A DNA stretch of 64,000 nucleotides, from NCBI GenBank assembly GCA_965263225.1, contig CBDHHG010000001.1, positions 620,001 to 684,000 of the forward strand. Reading direction: 5' to 3'. This DNA is from DT-111 sp965263225. Lineage in GTDB: Bacteria; Bacteroidota; Bacteroidia; Chitinophagales; Saprospiraceae. A program made the position numbers and the translations under genes. Shown piece by piece: positions 53,662-63,274 of the stretch (the first letter of the stretch is position 1; every line of letters starts with the position of its first letter). The notes under the pieces were generated by a model. It saw only the letters and a list, made by a program, of their open reading frames with translations. It was not told the DNA's origin and searched no databases.

Positions 53662-55353
53662 CTAATAAAGCTCCTCATCATAATAATGGGTGGCATCGTA
53701 AAGCAACATATCAAGAATTTCCTCTTCCTTTTGTCTTCGCTCAGCTTCCCAAGCAAGATAATCCTGTAGGTCTTGCATAACGGAAGATCTGACCTCCGCA
53801 ATACTGGAAATGTCGAAGTATAAGCGACCAGTTCTTCGTACAAAAAAATCACTAGCACTATATACCATTTCGTGGTGAGTAGTAAACCATGCTTCTGCTC
53901 TTGCCAGGGCAATGACCGGGCTATCGGATGGGAATTCATGCATCTTATCCAAAATAGTTTGGCTTTGCTCGCCATAGACAGTGGTCAAATACCAACCATA
54001 ATAGGGTTCTAGTCCTCTCTCGTTCACTTCTTTTCCCAATTGCTCAACGTAGCGCTCTACTGCTTTAGCACTAGAAAATGGCTGACTTGTGAGATAGACT
54101 TCTTTGGTTCGGCAAGGCCCAAAATTCTGATCAGTTTCATCGGATAATTGCTTCGAAACCAAATCTACAATCCGCTGCGCCATTTTTCGGTAACCCGTAA
54201 GTTTACCTCCAGCAATTGAAATCAAGCCAGATGAGGATAAGAATATCTCGTCTTTACGGGATAGCTCGGAGGGAGACTTCCCCTCTTCGTGAATGAGGGG
54301 GCGTAAACCCGCCCAATTAGAAATTAAATCCTCAATCGTCAACTCAATGGAAGGGAAGGCATTATTAACCGCTTGGAGGAGATAGTCCGCATCTGCTTTG
54401 GTCACCACAATTCGATCTAAGCGCCCGGTATAGGTGGTATCCGTCGTACCAATATAGGTCACCTTTCCTCTAGGAATGGCAAAGATCATCCGCCCATCAG
54501 AAACATCAAAGTAGACCGAATGCTGTAAGGGCAACTTTTCCTTAGGTACTACAATATGTACGCCTTTCGTCAAATGCAGGCGTTTACCCGATAGTGATCC
54601 ATTTAATTTACGTACTCTATCCACCCATGGACCACCGGCGGATACAACCTTCTGCGCTTTGATCGAAAAGGATTGGCCTGAAATAGCATCTTTACATTGC
54701 ACTCCATTAATTCGATCATCTTGGTATAAGAAGTCAATAGCCTCGCAATAGTTGAGTGCTTTAGCCCCAAAGTGTGCCGCCATCTTAATCATTTCGATGG
54801 TTAGGCGGGCATCATCCGTTCGATATTCGGCATAAAACCCGCCGCCTTTAAGCTTGTCTTTATCCAACAAAGGTTCCAGTGTGAGGGCTTGTTTTTTGGA
54901 GAGCATTTTCCGTCGATCCTCACGTTCTACACCAGCCAGAAGATCATACACTAACAACCCGAATGAAGTTGCCCATTTACCATAAGTCCCTCCTTCAATT
55001 AACGGCAGTAACATCTTCTCGGGCAAAACAAGATGCGGAGCCAACTTATGTACTACCGCCCTTTCTGTCCCCGTTTCTCGTACCAAGGGAATATCAAATT
55101 GCTTTAAGTAACGCAAACCACCGTGAATGAGCTTGGTGGATTTGCTGCTTGTTCCTGAAGCAAAATCCCGTTTCTCGACCAAAGCAACTTTCATTCCTCT
55201 TGAGGCAGCATCCAAAGCGATACCGCAACCTGTTGCTCCTCCTCCAATGACTACCACATCAAAAAACGTAGTCGAAAGGGCCTCAATTTCCTCTTTTCTA
55301 TTTATAGCAGAAAATGATACGACTTCTTGAAGTTTCATACTGGCATTTTTCAT
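53662..55353 (-). CDS. glpD: Aerobic glycerol-3-phosphate dehydrogenase (FAD-dependent)
   Basis: The membrane-associated flavoenzyme oxidises glycerol 3-phosphate to dihydroxyacetone phosphate and passes electrons to quinone. The 563 residues have the FAD dinucleotide motif VVVIGGGATGCGIALDAASR (about 33-52), followed by SSKSTKLIHGGLRYLKQFD (about 72-90). MIFAIPRGKVTYIGTTDTTY (about 288-307), SNWAGLRPLIHEEGKSPSEL and SSGLISIAGGKLTGYRKMAQ complete the core. The C-terminal DAO_C domain is present. A 14-bp palindrome lies 72 bp upstream. No glycerol kinase or facilitator is nearby. Confidence 0.92.
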   Translation of the reverse strand: MKNASMKLQEVVSFSAINRKEEIEALSTTFFDVVVIGGGATGCGIALDAASRGMKVALVEKRDFASGTSSKSTKLIHGGLRYLKQFDIPLVRETGTERAVVHKLAPHLVLPEKMLLPLIEGGTYGKWATSFGLLVYDLLAGVEREDRRKMLSKKQALTLEPLLDKDKLKGGGFYAEYRTDDARLTIEMIKMAAHFGAKALNYCEAIDFLYQDDRINGVQCKDAISGQSFSIKAQKVVSAGGPWVDRVRKLNGSLSGKRLHLTKGVHIVVPKEKLPLQHSVYFDVSDGRMIFAIPRGKVTYIGTTDTTYTGRLDRIVVTKADADYLLQAVNNAFPSIELTIEDLISNWAGLRPLIHEEGKSPSELSRKDEIFLSSSGLISIAGGKLTGYRKMAQRIVDLVSKQLSDETDQNFGPCRTKEVYLTSQPFSSAKAVERYVEQLGKEVNERGLEPYYGWYLTTVYGEQSQTILDKMHEFPSDSPVIALARAEAWFTTHHEMVYSASDFFVRRTGRLYFDISSIAEVRSSVMQDLQDYLAWEAERRQKEEEILDMLLYDATHYYDEELY

Positions 55354-55424
55354 CGTTAGCTCTTTTTACAGCAATGAGTAGTAGTCCCCGTGATGCCGTA
55401 AATTTAATTACATCAATTCAATTG

Positions 55425-55438
55425 TAGAACGCGTTCTA
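55425..55438. promoter_or_regulatory. Palindromic operator candidate upstream of glpD
   Basis: TAGAACGCGTTCTA is a perfect 14-bp palindrome. Its left edge overlaps a one-mismatch -7 element on the minus strand (TACAATTG, plus 55419-55426). The form resembles TetR- or LacI-type operators, but no such regulator gene is in the window. Confidence 0.45.
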
Positions 55439-55572
55439 AATAAAATTGTTCCTTATCAGTATTTAACGGGATAAGCTTTACATAGCCTTAACATTCGGCG
55501 TTTTTCTTGAGCGGGAATCGTGTGTCTATAGGTTTTGAAAGACTACTTTTACAGGTAGGTTTGAAAGCTCAT

Positions 55573-57483
55573 TTACGGACGGATAGTGCTGATTAAATCT
55601 GCCTCAACCATTCGTTTTTCCCACCACTTTCGGTTAGGGCTTACAATTTCCCCATTCTTACGAAGGTACTTTTCGATCATGAGACTTGCAATTGGGGCAG
55701 CATAAGTACCTCCCCAGGTACCGTTTTCCACGTAAACGGCTATAGCAATCTTAGGTTTATCCTTGGGAGCAAATGCGAAGAAGATGGAATGATCTTTTCC
55801 ATCTCTTTGGTTATTCTCAGCTGTACCAGTCTTCCCACATACTACAATATCTGGAATATAGGCGCTTGTAGCTGTACCGCTGGTTACAACTCTCGCCATA
55901 CCCTCAATAACCACTTCGAAATGCGCTTTATTGATGTCGAGTTCTACCTTACTAGCCGTGTTATCAAAGACGATAGGTGGTTTGTTTTCTGGAACAATGC
56001 GTTTTACCAAATGGGGTTTAATATAATACCCTCTGTTTCCAATGAGGGCCGCCATATTAGCCATTTGCAAGTTGGTCATTAACAGTTCGCCTTGACCAAT
56101 GCCCAAGGAACGAATCCAAATAGATTTCCAATTGGACTCATTGGCATAAATCTTCTCTGAAAAATATTGGGAAGAGGGATAATTTCCGATTTGTTCCCCA
56201 GGAAAATCTATCCCAAGTTTTTGGCCCAAACCAAAGTCTTCCAGGTAGCCGTTGAAGTGATCCAGTCCGAGAGAGGGCTGATGAGCACCTGCCTGGTCTA
56301 CAATACGTCGAAAGACATTAACAAAGTAGGAATTGCAGGAATGCTGTATGGCTGAAGCTACGGAGGTACAAGTTTCATGAAAATGACAGCCTGTCAACTT
56401 CTGTCCGTTCACATAGTATCCTGCCTGGCATGAGATGGTGGTCCTAGGGGTAATCAAGGTGTCTTCTAGTGCTACCAGGGCCACCAATGGCTTGAAAAGA
56501 GAACCTGGTGGATACTGGGCCATCAAGCTACGATTGAACAGCGGATTCAAAGAATCCTTTTGCAACTTGGCATATATTCTCCCTCTATCCTTATTGATTG
56601 TCAGCTCATTAGGATCGTAAGTAGGCGTACTTACCATGGCCAAGATTTCGCCCGTTTCCGGTTCGATTGCTACAATGCTTCCAATCTTATTGGACATTAA
56701 TCGCTCTCCATACTTTTGCAGGCGAAGGTCTATGGTAGTATGTAGGTTGCTCCCAGAAATAGCAGGAATATTACTCTTTCGATCGTTGTAGTCTCCAACT
56801 TCTCTCCCCATATTATCCTTGAGCACTAAGCGCAAGCCTTTCTTTCCTCTTAAGTCTTCTTCGTACTGTTTCTCCAATCCACTGGCTCCGATGTAATCCC
56901 CTAGTGCGTATACCTGTAAGGAATCACTGCCTTTTTTTTCATCAAACTCCTTGATTTGCAGTTCTTTTCGATTAACCTCTCGGATATATCCCAGTAAATG
57001 CGGGGAAGTAGCATGGGGATAGGCTCGTACATTTCTCACCTGTGGGAAAAACCCAGGAAATTCGTATAAGGTCTCCTGAAAGCGAGCATAAGTCTCGACA
57101 GAGATCTTATCGAGGAATACATAGGGCACTGATTTAGAGTACCGCACATCTCCCCAATTCTTATTCAGTCGCTTTGCGAACTCGGCTGTAGTAATGCCTA
57201 ATAGATTACAGAATTTGACCGTATCCATCTCAGGATCTACCTGATTGTAAGTGACCATGAGATCATAGATGTAGTCATTGTTAACTAGGAGGCTGTCATT
57301 CCGATCATAGATCAAGCCACGAGAAGGGTACATCACGTACTCTCCGATCGTCGCCGCGTCAGCTTTAGAACGGAAAGAGCTATCCCACAACTGTAGCTGT
57401 GCGGCCTTAAAGATCAGCATCAAGGCCCCAACGATAAAAACCCAACGAATATAGGTTGCTCTATGATTATTCGAACTTGTCAC
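55573..57483 (-). CDS. mrdA: Penicillin-binding protein 2 (peptidoglycan DD-transpeptidase)
   Basis: PBP2 cross-links peptidoglycan during elongation. The 636-residue protein has an N-terminal membrane anchor (YIRWVFIVGALMLIFKAAQL, about 10-29), a dimerisation domain and a transpeptidase domain with all three motifs: SLFK in YPPGSLFKPLVAL (near 325), SCN in AIQHSCNSYFVNVF and KTG in VVCGKTGTAENNQ. It starts with GTG at 57483; an in-frame stop lies just upstream, so no longer start exists. It follows mreD by 6 bp. rodA, usually the next gene, is absent: glpD follows instead. Confidence 0.93.
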   Translation of the reverse strand: MTSSNNHRATYIRWVFIVGALMLIFKAAQLQLWDSSFRSKADAATIGEYVMYPSRGLIYDRNDSLLVNNDYIYDLMVTYNQVDPEMDTVKFCNLLGITTAEFAKRLNKNWGDVRYSKSVPYVFLDKISVETYARFQETLYEFPGFFPQVRNVRAYPHATSPHLLGYIREVNRKELQIKEFDEKKGSDSLQVYALGDYIGASGLEKQYEEDLRGKKGLRLVLKDNMGREVGDYNDRKSNIPAISGSNLHTTIDLRLQKYGERLMSNKIGSIVAIEPETGEILAMVSTPTYDPNELTINKDRGRIYAKLQKDSLNPLFNRSLMAQYPPGSLFKPLVALVALEDTLITPRTTISCQAGYYVNGQKLTGCHFHETCTSVASAIQHSCNSYFVNVFRRIVDQAGAHQPSLGLDHFNGYLEDFGLGQKLGIDFPGEQIGNYPSSQYFSEKIYANESNWKSIWIRSLGIGQGELLMTNLQMANMAALIGNRGYYIKPHLVKRIVPENKPPIVFDNTASKVELDINKAHFEVVIEGMARVVTSGTATSAYIPDIVVCGKTGTAENNQRDGKDHSIFFAFAPKDKPKIAIAVYVENGTWGGTYAAPIASLMIEKYLRKNGEIVSPNRKWWEKRMVEADLISTIRP

Positions 57484-57489
57484 AGCATA

Positions 57490-58014
57490 TTATTGAGAAG
57501 GTCTAAAGATCAACATGTAGATCAAGATAAAGACCATTGATAATATATAGGTAAAAAAGCTTTTCTGCAAGATTTCCAAGATTTGAGCCGGAACAAATAC
57601 CTCCATGGTAAAATAAAATAGAACATGGCAAGCCAGTAATATGCTCAAATACCTGAGGAACCAAGGAAGTCCTAAATCTCTTATAGTCGGATTAGAAGTA
57701 ATTTTATATCCATCCCGAGGCACCATCCAGTCCATTTTAATAATCACATCGCGCATATATGCCATAAAAACCAATGCGCTAGCGTGAACGCCCGGGGAAT
57801 CATAGGCCATATCGACTAACAAGCCGAAACCAAACGCAATCAAAAGTAACAAGGAACGTGGCGTCCGGAAAGGCAGCAATAAAATGAAAAGCGGGTAAAA
57901 CAGGACATTCCAATAAAAATAACCTTCCCATCCCGTAGAAAGCCGCTTCAGGAATAAGACTTGTAGCAAATAAAAGAATACACAGCGAAGTACATTAGCG
58001 ACAATTCCCTCCAT
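57490..58014 (-). CDS. mreD: Rod shape-determining protein MreD
   Basis: The 174-residue protein is hydrophobic with about five membrane segments (such as LYPLFILLLPFRTPRSLLLL and IAFGFGLLVDMAYDSPGVHA). Sequence conservation in MreD is low, but position between mreC and PBP2 and the pattern of segments make the call safe. It anchors the elongasome in the inner membrane. Confidence 0.88.
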   Translation of the reverse strand: MEGIVANVLRCVFFYLLQVLFLKRLSTGWEGYFYWNVLFYPLFILLLPFRTPRSLLLLIAFGFGLLVDMAYDSPGVHASALVFMAYMRDVIIKMDWMVPRDGYKITSNPTIRDLGLPWFLRYLSILLACHVLFYFTMEVFVPAQILEILQKSFFTYILSMVFILIYMLIFRPSQ

Positions 58015-58018
58015 AATA

Positions 58019-58840
58019 TTACTCTTCCTCTAGTTCGGATAAATCGTCCTTCATTAAATTTTTGATCGCATAGGCATAGCGAATAGCCCGTAGATCATTC
58101 GTTAGCTTCACTTTTATGTAATGACTGGATGCCCCAGACTCTTTCGTAATGTCATCGATCTTTCCGATCATGATATCTGGGGGAAAAAGGATAGAATAGC
58201 CACTAGTCAACACCGTGTCGCCAATGGATGGGGTATGATGGGTTGGAATCTCTTGTAGGTTCATATGGAAATAATCCTGATTGTCAGGATCCCAAGTCAA
58301 GGAACCAAATAAGCCTGTTCCTTTCAGCTTTGCACTAATCCGGGCATCAGGATGGAAGATCGTCATAACCCGGGAGTGATAATTTGATGCACTCCGAACA
58401 ATTCCAACAATACCTTGATCATCTACTACCCCCATATGTGGTTCTACGCCGTGCTTTTTCCCTCGGTTGAGCGTGATGTAGTTTCGGCGGCCTAAGAAGG
58501 TTTTACTGACCACATCAGCATCTATATATATGAAGTGCTGAGCAATGGTATCGAAAGTGGCAGTAGTCGTATCCAAATCTCTATACATCGAATTACCTTC
58601 CTGCGTTCGCAGCCTAGCAACTTCTGCTCGCAATCGTTCAACTTCCTCATTCAAATGTAGATAATCCTCGAACTCATCCGCCGTTTCGGATAAGTTGCCC
58701 ATATACTTGTTGGCCGAACTTAAAGCGACTTGTTGCTGATAACTATTGAAGCGAATGATCAAAGCAAAGCAAATGACCTCCAAGAGAAAGAAGAGGGCAA
58801 ATCCACTAAGTTTAGAAAAGGCTTGTAGCAGATTACTCAT
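58019..58840 (-). CDS. mreC: Rod shape-determining protein MreC
   Basis: The 273-residue protein has one membrane segment (GFALFFLLEVICFALIIRFN, about 13-32) and a coiled coil (FEDYLHLNEEVERLRAEVAR, about 57-76). The periplasmic MreC beta domain follows, with NYITLNRGKKHGVEPHMGVV (about 135-154), GIVGIVRSASNYHSRVM and GDTVLTSGYSILFPPDIMIG. It links MreB to PBP2. The stop lies 4 bp before the mreD ATG. Confidence 0.92.
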   Translation of the reverse strand: MSNLLQAFSKLSGFALFFLLEVICFALIIRFNSYQQQVALSSANKYMGNLSETADEFEDYLHLNEEVERLRAEVARLRTQEGNSMYRDLDTTTATFDTIAQHFIYIDADVVSKTFLGRRNYITLNRGKKHGVEPHMGVVDDQGIVGIVRSASNYHSRVMTIFHPDARISAKLKGTGLFGSLTWDPDNQDYFHMNLQEIPTHHTPSIGDTVLTSGYSILFPPDIMIGKIDDITKESGASSHYIKVKLTNDLRAIRYAYAIKNLMKDDLSELEEE

Positions 58841-58919
58841 ATACTTTTGCCGTTATTATCCTCTGAGTGATGGAACAACAGAACACCTTAGCGCTAAATA
58901 CCGTGAGCAGCTAAACTAC

Positions 58920-59951
58920 TTATACGCTCTTTCGGTCAATTAAGAAAGAAAAACGGTCCGTATTCTTCAAGGCAATCCCTGTTCCGCGAACAACTGCTCG
59001 CAATGGGTCTTCTGCGATATGGACATCCAACTTGGTCTTCTGAGAGATTCGTTTATCCAGTCCTCTCAATAAAGCGCCACCTCCAGTAAGGTAAAGTCCG
59101 GTGCGGTATATGTCAGACGCCAGCTCTGGCGGTGTAGTTTCTAAGGCGCGTAAGACTGCATCCTCAATTTTAGAAATTGATTTATCCAAAGAATGGGCAA
59201 TCTCACTGTAAGAAACCTTGATCTGCTTTGGAATTCCTGTCATGAGGTCCCGACCATTTACGGCGTAATCTTCTGGAGGTTCCTCCAACTCGTGCAGAGC
59301 GGACCCTACATGAATCTTAATCTGTTCAGCCGTTCTCTCCCCTATCAACACATTATGCTGGCGCTTCATGTAACTCATGATATCGGCTGTGAACTCATCA
59401 CCAGCCGTACGGATGGATTGGTCACAAACGATTCCTGATAAGGCAATAACTGCAATTTCAGTTGTTCCCCCTCCGATATCAATAATCATATTTCCAATAG
59501 GCTCTTCTACATCCAGGCCGATACCCAATGCCGCAGCCATTGGTTCGTGTATAAGGTAAGTTTCCTTTGAATCTACGTGATCAGCAGAATCAAAAACAGC
59601 ACGTTTTTCCACTTCCGTAATCCCCGAAGGAATACAGATAACCATTTTTAAGTGAGAGAAGAATCGGCGTTTAGCTCCGATCATTTTAATCATTCCCTCA
59701 ATCATACTTTCAGCCGCTTGAAAGTCGGCAATTACACCATCCTTCAGTGGCCGAATCGTCTTTATCGATTCGTGTGTTTTTTCGTGCATCTGCATCGCCT
59801 TATTACCCACAGCAATCGTCTCCATGGTGCGCCGATTAATGGCGACAATGGAAGGCTCATCCACGACTACATTGCCATCCTGGATAATTAGCGTATTGGC
59901 AGTACCCAAATCTATTGCTAACTCCTGCTTGAAAAAACTGAATAATTTCAT
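58920..59951 (-). CDS. mreB: Rod shape-determining protein MreB (actin homologue)
   Basis: MreB forms membrane-bound filaments that guide cell-wall synthesis. The 343 residues contain the actin-fold ATP site: LAIDLGTANTLIIQDG (about 12-27), MVICIPSGITEVEKRAVFDS, NMIIDIGGGTTEIAVIALSG (about 160-179) and LYLTGGGALLRGLDKRI (about 287-303). It heads the mreBCD-PBP2 operon (79 bp before mreC). The cell is therefore probably rod-shaped or filamentous. Confidence 0.96.
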   Translation of the reverse strand: MKLFSFFKQELAIDLGTANTLIIQDGNVVVDEPSIVAINRRTMETIAVGNKAMQMHEKTHESIKTIRPLKDGVIADFQAAESMIEGMIKMIGAKRRFFSHLKMVICIPSGITEVEKRAVFDSADHVDSKETYLIHEPMAAALGIGLDVEEPIGNMIIDIGGGTTEIAVIALSGIVCDQSIRTAGDEFTADIMSYMKRQHNVLIGERTAEQIKIHVGSALHELEEPPEDYAVNGRDLMTGIPKQIKVSYSEIAHSLDKSISKIEDAVLRALETTPPELASDIYRTGLYLTGGGALLRGLDKRISQKTKLDVHIAEDPLRAVVRGTGIALKNTDRFSFLIDRKSV

Positions 59952-60185
59952 TAAATCTGTTTCTCCTTATGTACCTGCTTGGAGGTCATTATCGGCGATA
60001 AAGCACTTATTTTTCAATAAAAAGGCATTCCGAATGCCCATAGCACAACCGCCAAACATGCACTTTTAGTTTAGTGTTTCTGTTAAAGCGTGTCTGAGGT
60101 GAAGTTTTCTTTGGCGCAAAGCAACACAAATTTTACGTAAAAAGAAAGGATATTCTCAAGAAAAACAGGGCGTTATAGGAATTCC

Positions 60186-61472
60186 TTAGTTTTTCATTGG
60201 TGCCCCTACACTGACCTGCCAAATATCATCTTCCTGCAAATATTTGTTAGCTAATTCCTGCAACTGTTTAGCGGTTATTTTCCGTGTTGTTTGAACTAGT
60301 TTTGAGAAGAAATCTTCCGGTAATTCCTCCAACACCATGGTCTTGATCAATTCACTAGCCTGAAAGGGCCCATCAATCATCGTCAAGTAGGTACCAATCA
60401 GGTAATTCTTAACCATTTCCAACTCCTGTTCAGAGACCGTTTTGTTTCTCAACAAAGCAAGCTCTTTGTAAATTTCATCGCGCGTTGCAGAGACGAACTC
60501 ATTGCCTACCTCTGTTCCAATATATAAATATCCATCAAATTTCATCACATCTAATTGTGAAAAAATGTGATAGGTATACCCCTTGTCCTCCCGAATGTTA
60601 GCCATCAATCTCGAACCAAAGTACCCCCCCAACAAAGCATTTAACACATACATTCCATAATAGTCTTGATGCTGTCGGTTGAATAATTTTCGCCCCATCC
60701 GAAGTGCCGTCTGTATCGTATCCGGACGCTCTAAGAAATGTGTTCCTGCAACGGCAGGCAGCGAGGGAAATTCGGCACGAACTTTTTCACCTCTTCTACT
60801 TAATCTTCCAATATACTTGTTGAGGGACTGAATATGGGCGGGAGTAGTTTTACCACTCAAAAAAATCGTACAATTATTAATGGTATAGGTTCGATCAAAA
60901 TGTGCTTGCAGATCTTCCCGGTTTAAGGCTGCATAAGTCTGTTCTACGCTGTTATAGCCATAAGGATGCTCAGATCCAAAAATAAGTTCTGTAATCGTAC
61001 GGTAAGCGACAACCTCATTCTTGGTCAGGTCTTCTTTAAGCAATTGCTGTTTACGTTGCACAAAAGCTTCTAATTCGGCAGCCGAAAAAGAGGGATGCTC
61101 CAATATGTCTTGCAATAGGGGTAAAACCTGATCTAAATATCTACTTAAGCTGTAAACGACAACATTGGCAGTATCTAAATTGAAAGGAAGACTTAGGCTA
61201 CATCCATAGAAATCAAAGAGCTCTGCAATCTCCGACCCTGAGTAGGTAGCCGTACCTTCTCTTAGCAAACTCGCAGTGGCTCTGGCCACGAGTTGCTTGC
61301 GCTCAAAGGGCCGTCCCGCATTAAATACTAATTCTAATTTTACCACCTCCTGCGTTCCCAAATGAACTTCATACACCGGAATACCATTGTCTAAACAGTG
61401 TTTCTGGTATCCAGGAAGTTGCACTTCTTCCGGCATCCTTACTATAGGTGCCTGCGTCCGATCTAGCATCAT
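60186..61472 (-). CDS. M16 (insulinase-family) peptidase homologue lacking the HxxEH motif
   Basis: The 428-residue protein has the two-domain M16 layout: LELVFNAGRPFERKQLVARA (about 47-66) and, in the second half, LNALLGGYFGSRLMANIRED (about 275-294) and KGYTYHIFSQLD. Where active enzymes have HxxEH it reads RATASLLREGT, and no HxxEH occurs elsewhere, so the zinc site is missing. In many Bacteroidota such an inactive copy pairs with an active one; no active partner lies in the window. It may act as a chaperone-like or regulatory half. A TACCTTTG promoter element sits 22 bp upstream. Confidence 0.85.
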   Translation of the reverse strand: MMLDRTQAPIVRMPEEVQLPGYQKHCLDNGIPVYEVHLGTQEVVKLELVFNAGRPFERKQLVARATASLLREGTATYSGSEIAELFDFYGCSLSLPFNLDTANVVVYSLSRYLDQVLPLLQDILEHPSFSAAELEAFVQRKQQLLKEDLTKNEVVAYRTITELIFGSEHPYGYNSVEQTYAALNREDLQAHFDRTYTINNCTIFLSGKTTPAHIQSLNKYIGRLSRRGEKVRAEFPSLPAVAGTHFLERPDTIQTALRMGRKLFNRQHQDYYGMYVLNALLGGYFGSRLMANIREDKGYTYHIFSQLDVMKFDGYLYIGTEVGNEFVSATRDEIYKELALLRNKTVSEQELEMVKNYLIGTYLTMIDGPFQASELIKTMVLEELPEDFFSKLVQTTRKITAKQLQELANKYLQEDDIWQVSVGAPMKN

Positions 61473-61493
61473 AATTCAAATTTCTTCAGCTTG

Positions 61494-61501
61494 CAAAGGT
61501 A
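61494..61501 (-). promoter_or_regulatory. -7 promoter element of the M16 homologue
   Basis: Minus-strand TACCTTTG matches TAnnTTTG. The start would be near 61487, giving a 15-base leader. No -33 TTTG is seen at the right spacing. Confidence 0.45.
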
Positions 61502-61538
61502 CGACTTTGCAGCCATCTTTGCCATGGCTGGCAAAGTT

Positions 61539-63269
61539 CTACCTGAGTAGTGTCACACCTCCCGCGACCGACCTCAACTCTCCTCCAGTTTGTCGCCACT
61601 GTATACGATAGATATAAAGTCCTGCCGCTAAGGGTTCTCCGTTATTTTGACCATTCCAACCTAGCTCTATGTCACGACTTACAAATACATGCCCACCCCA
61701 CCGATCAAAAACATCAAGCTGATATTCTTCCAACATACCAAAGGCCAAGGCTGGGCGAAATACTTGATTGACCCCTTCCGGTGCAAATACATTGGGTATG
61801 TAAAAAGGAGCTACCGGCATAACGCAAACCGTATTGGATCTTGACACTACACTTCTCAATTCACCGCCTGGCAATTCGATCCGAGCCTTAGCCAGAATAT
61901 AATAACAGACTTCTAAGTTTGCCGCTCCATCAATGTCAACCTGGTCATTGAGCGAGAGCACCCCATTGGCCTCCACACTCACTAAAGTCTCTACCCCATC
62001 TACAATTCGGTAGATTTCATACTCTAAAGATTGCTGTAGACCATTGATGTAAGGAGTCCATTGCAATTGATTAGTAGCATCATCGGCAGCTTCGGCGCTA
62101 AGAAAAATAGTTTGTACACTATTTGAGCTTCTAGCTTCTCCACATAAATCCTCAGTCGTAATAGAGAAAACCGCAAATTCCTGCGAGGGGTCAGTTTGGG
62201 TATCCAAAAAGGTATTCTCAGCCATCAAGGTTCCTCCGTTCAATAAGGATTGAACAAGCGCGACCTCTCCTGTTTCTGATAGCAACTCCGCTGAAGCGAG
62301 CTCGGCATTCGGATTAATCTGCCAATCCGCAATGAATTCATTACTAGGACTTATACTGACATTCAATAAATTCAAGCGATCGACAGGATCAACGACGGAA
62401 ATGCTGGTACAGGTTTCATTGGAACTGGACACTAAACCGGTCCCTTCTTGCATTGCCACTACCTTGAAACAATAGAGTACCTCTCCCCTAGCCTGATCAA
62501 ATACATAATTACCGATATTCCCGGCTACAGTCGCTATTGGGTTGAAAGGGCCTCCATTCTCACTGCTCAGAATCGTATGTTCTGCTATGCCTCCATCCCA
62601 ATTTTGATAGAGGTTCCAGGATAACGCTATCGCTTGTTCGCAACTATCCAAGGCATTGGTTTCTAAAAAAATGGTCTCATGTAAAGGAGCAGTAAGGCTC
62701 GCATTTCCACAAGCATCAATGGCTACGACGAAATAGGTTTCTTTGTTGTCATTTGGATTCGCATCCAAATCAATATACATCAATCCATTGGGAACCGTAT
62801 CAATAATACTCGTTCCCATATTGGTGTTTCTCGAGATCACGTAGGCAATCACCTCGGGCGAAGGACTGGGGGTCCATTCCATCACTACTTCACCATCTTC
62901 TACTGTGACGTAACGGAATAGTGGCACTTCCGGATTCCGATTATCTAGTGTATCAGATTGTGCCGGATTAACACCTGGACAGTTAGCAAGGGTTTCCATA
63001 TAATAAAACCATGTACCAATCCCCGCATCAGCATGAAAAAAAGCGGTTTGATTAATATCTGCGATGGTCGCCAGCTCGCTATATGGCCCACTAGCAGACT
63101 CGCTTGCCATGATGCGATAACCATCCGGGCTAGCACAACTCACCGCTGGGATATCCCATACTAAAGTGTCATTACTAACACATAGTAAAATGGGGGCTTC
63201 CAATTGCGCATGTAGCGATAAGGGCCCAAGCAATACGAGTAGGATACCAATAAGGAGTGAACGATTCAT
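61539..63269 (-). CDS. Secreted protein with gliding-motility-type (T9SS type B) C-terminal domain
   Basis: The 576 residues have a signal peptide (MNRSLLIGILLVLLGPLSLHA) and several fibronectin-III-like beta-sandwich stretches (YRIMASESASGPYSELA, YVISRNTNMGTSI, YEIYRIVDG). A CHU_C / T9SS type B sorting domain ends it (about 490-576): IPNVFAPEGVNQVFRPAL, LDVFDRWGGHVFVSRDIELG and AGLYIYRIQWRQ. Conserved cysteines suggest disulfides. It is presumably exported by the type IX system. It follows the last lipoprotein gene by 5 bp on the minus strand. Confidence 0.88.
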   Translation of the reverse strand: MNRSLLIGILLVLLGPLSLHAQLEAPILLCVSNDTLVWDIPAVSCASPDGYRIMASESASGPYSELATIADINQTAFFHADAGIGTWFYYMETLANCPGVNPAQSDTLDNRNPEVPLFRYVTVEDGEVVMEWTPSPSPEVIAYVISRNTNMGTSIIDTVPNGLMYIDLDANPNDNKETYFVVAIDACGNASLTAPLHETIFLETNALDSCEQAIALSWNLYQNWDGGIAEHTILSSENGGPFNPIATVAGNIGNYVFDQARGEVLYCFKVVAMQEGTGLVSSSNETCTSISVVDPVDRLNLLNVSISPSNEFIADWQINPNAELASAELLSETGEVALVQSLLNGGTLMAENTFLDTQTDPSQEFAVFSITTEDLCGEARSSNSVQTIFLSAEAADDATNQLQWTPYINGLQQSLEYEIYRIVDGVETLVSVEANGVLSLNDQVDIDGAANLEVCYYILAKARIELPGGELRSVVSRSNTVCVMPVAPFYIPNVFAPEGVNQVFRPALAFGMLEEYQLDVFDRWGGHVFVSRDIELGWNGQNNGEPLAAGLYIYRIQWRQTGGELRSVAGGVTLLR

Positions 63270-63274
63270 TGGGT

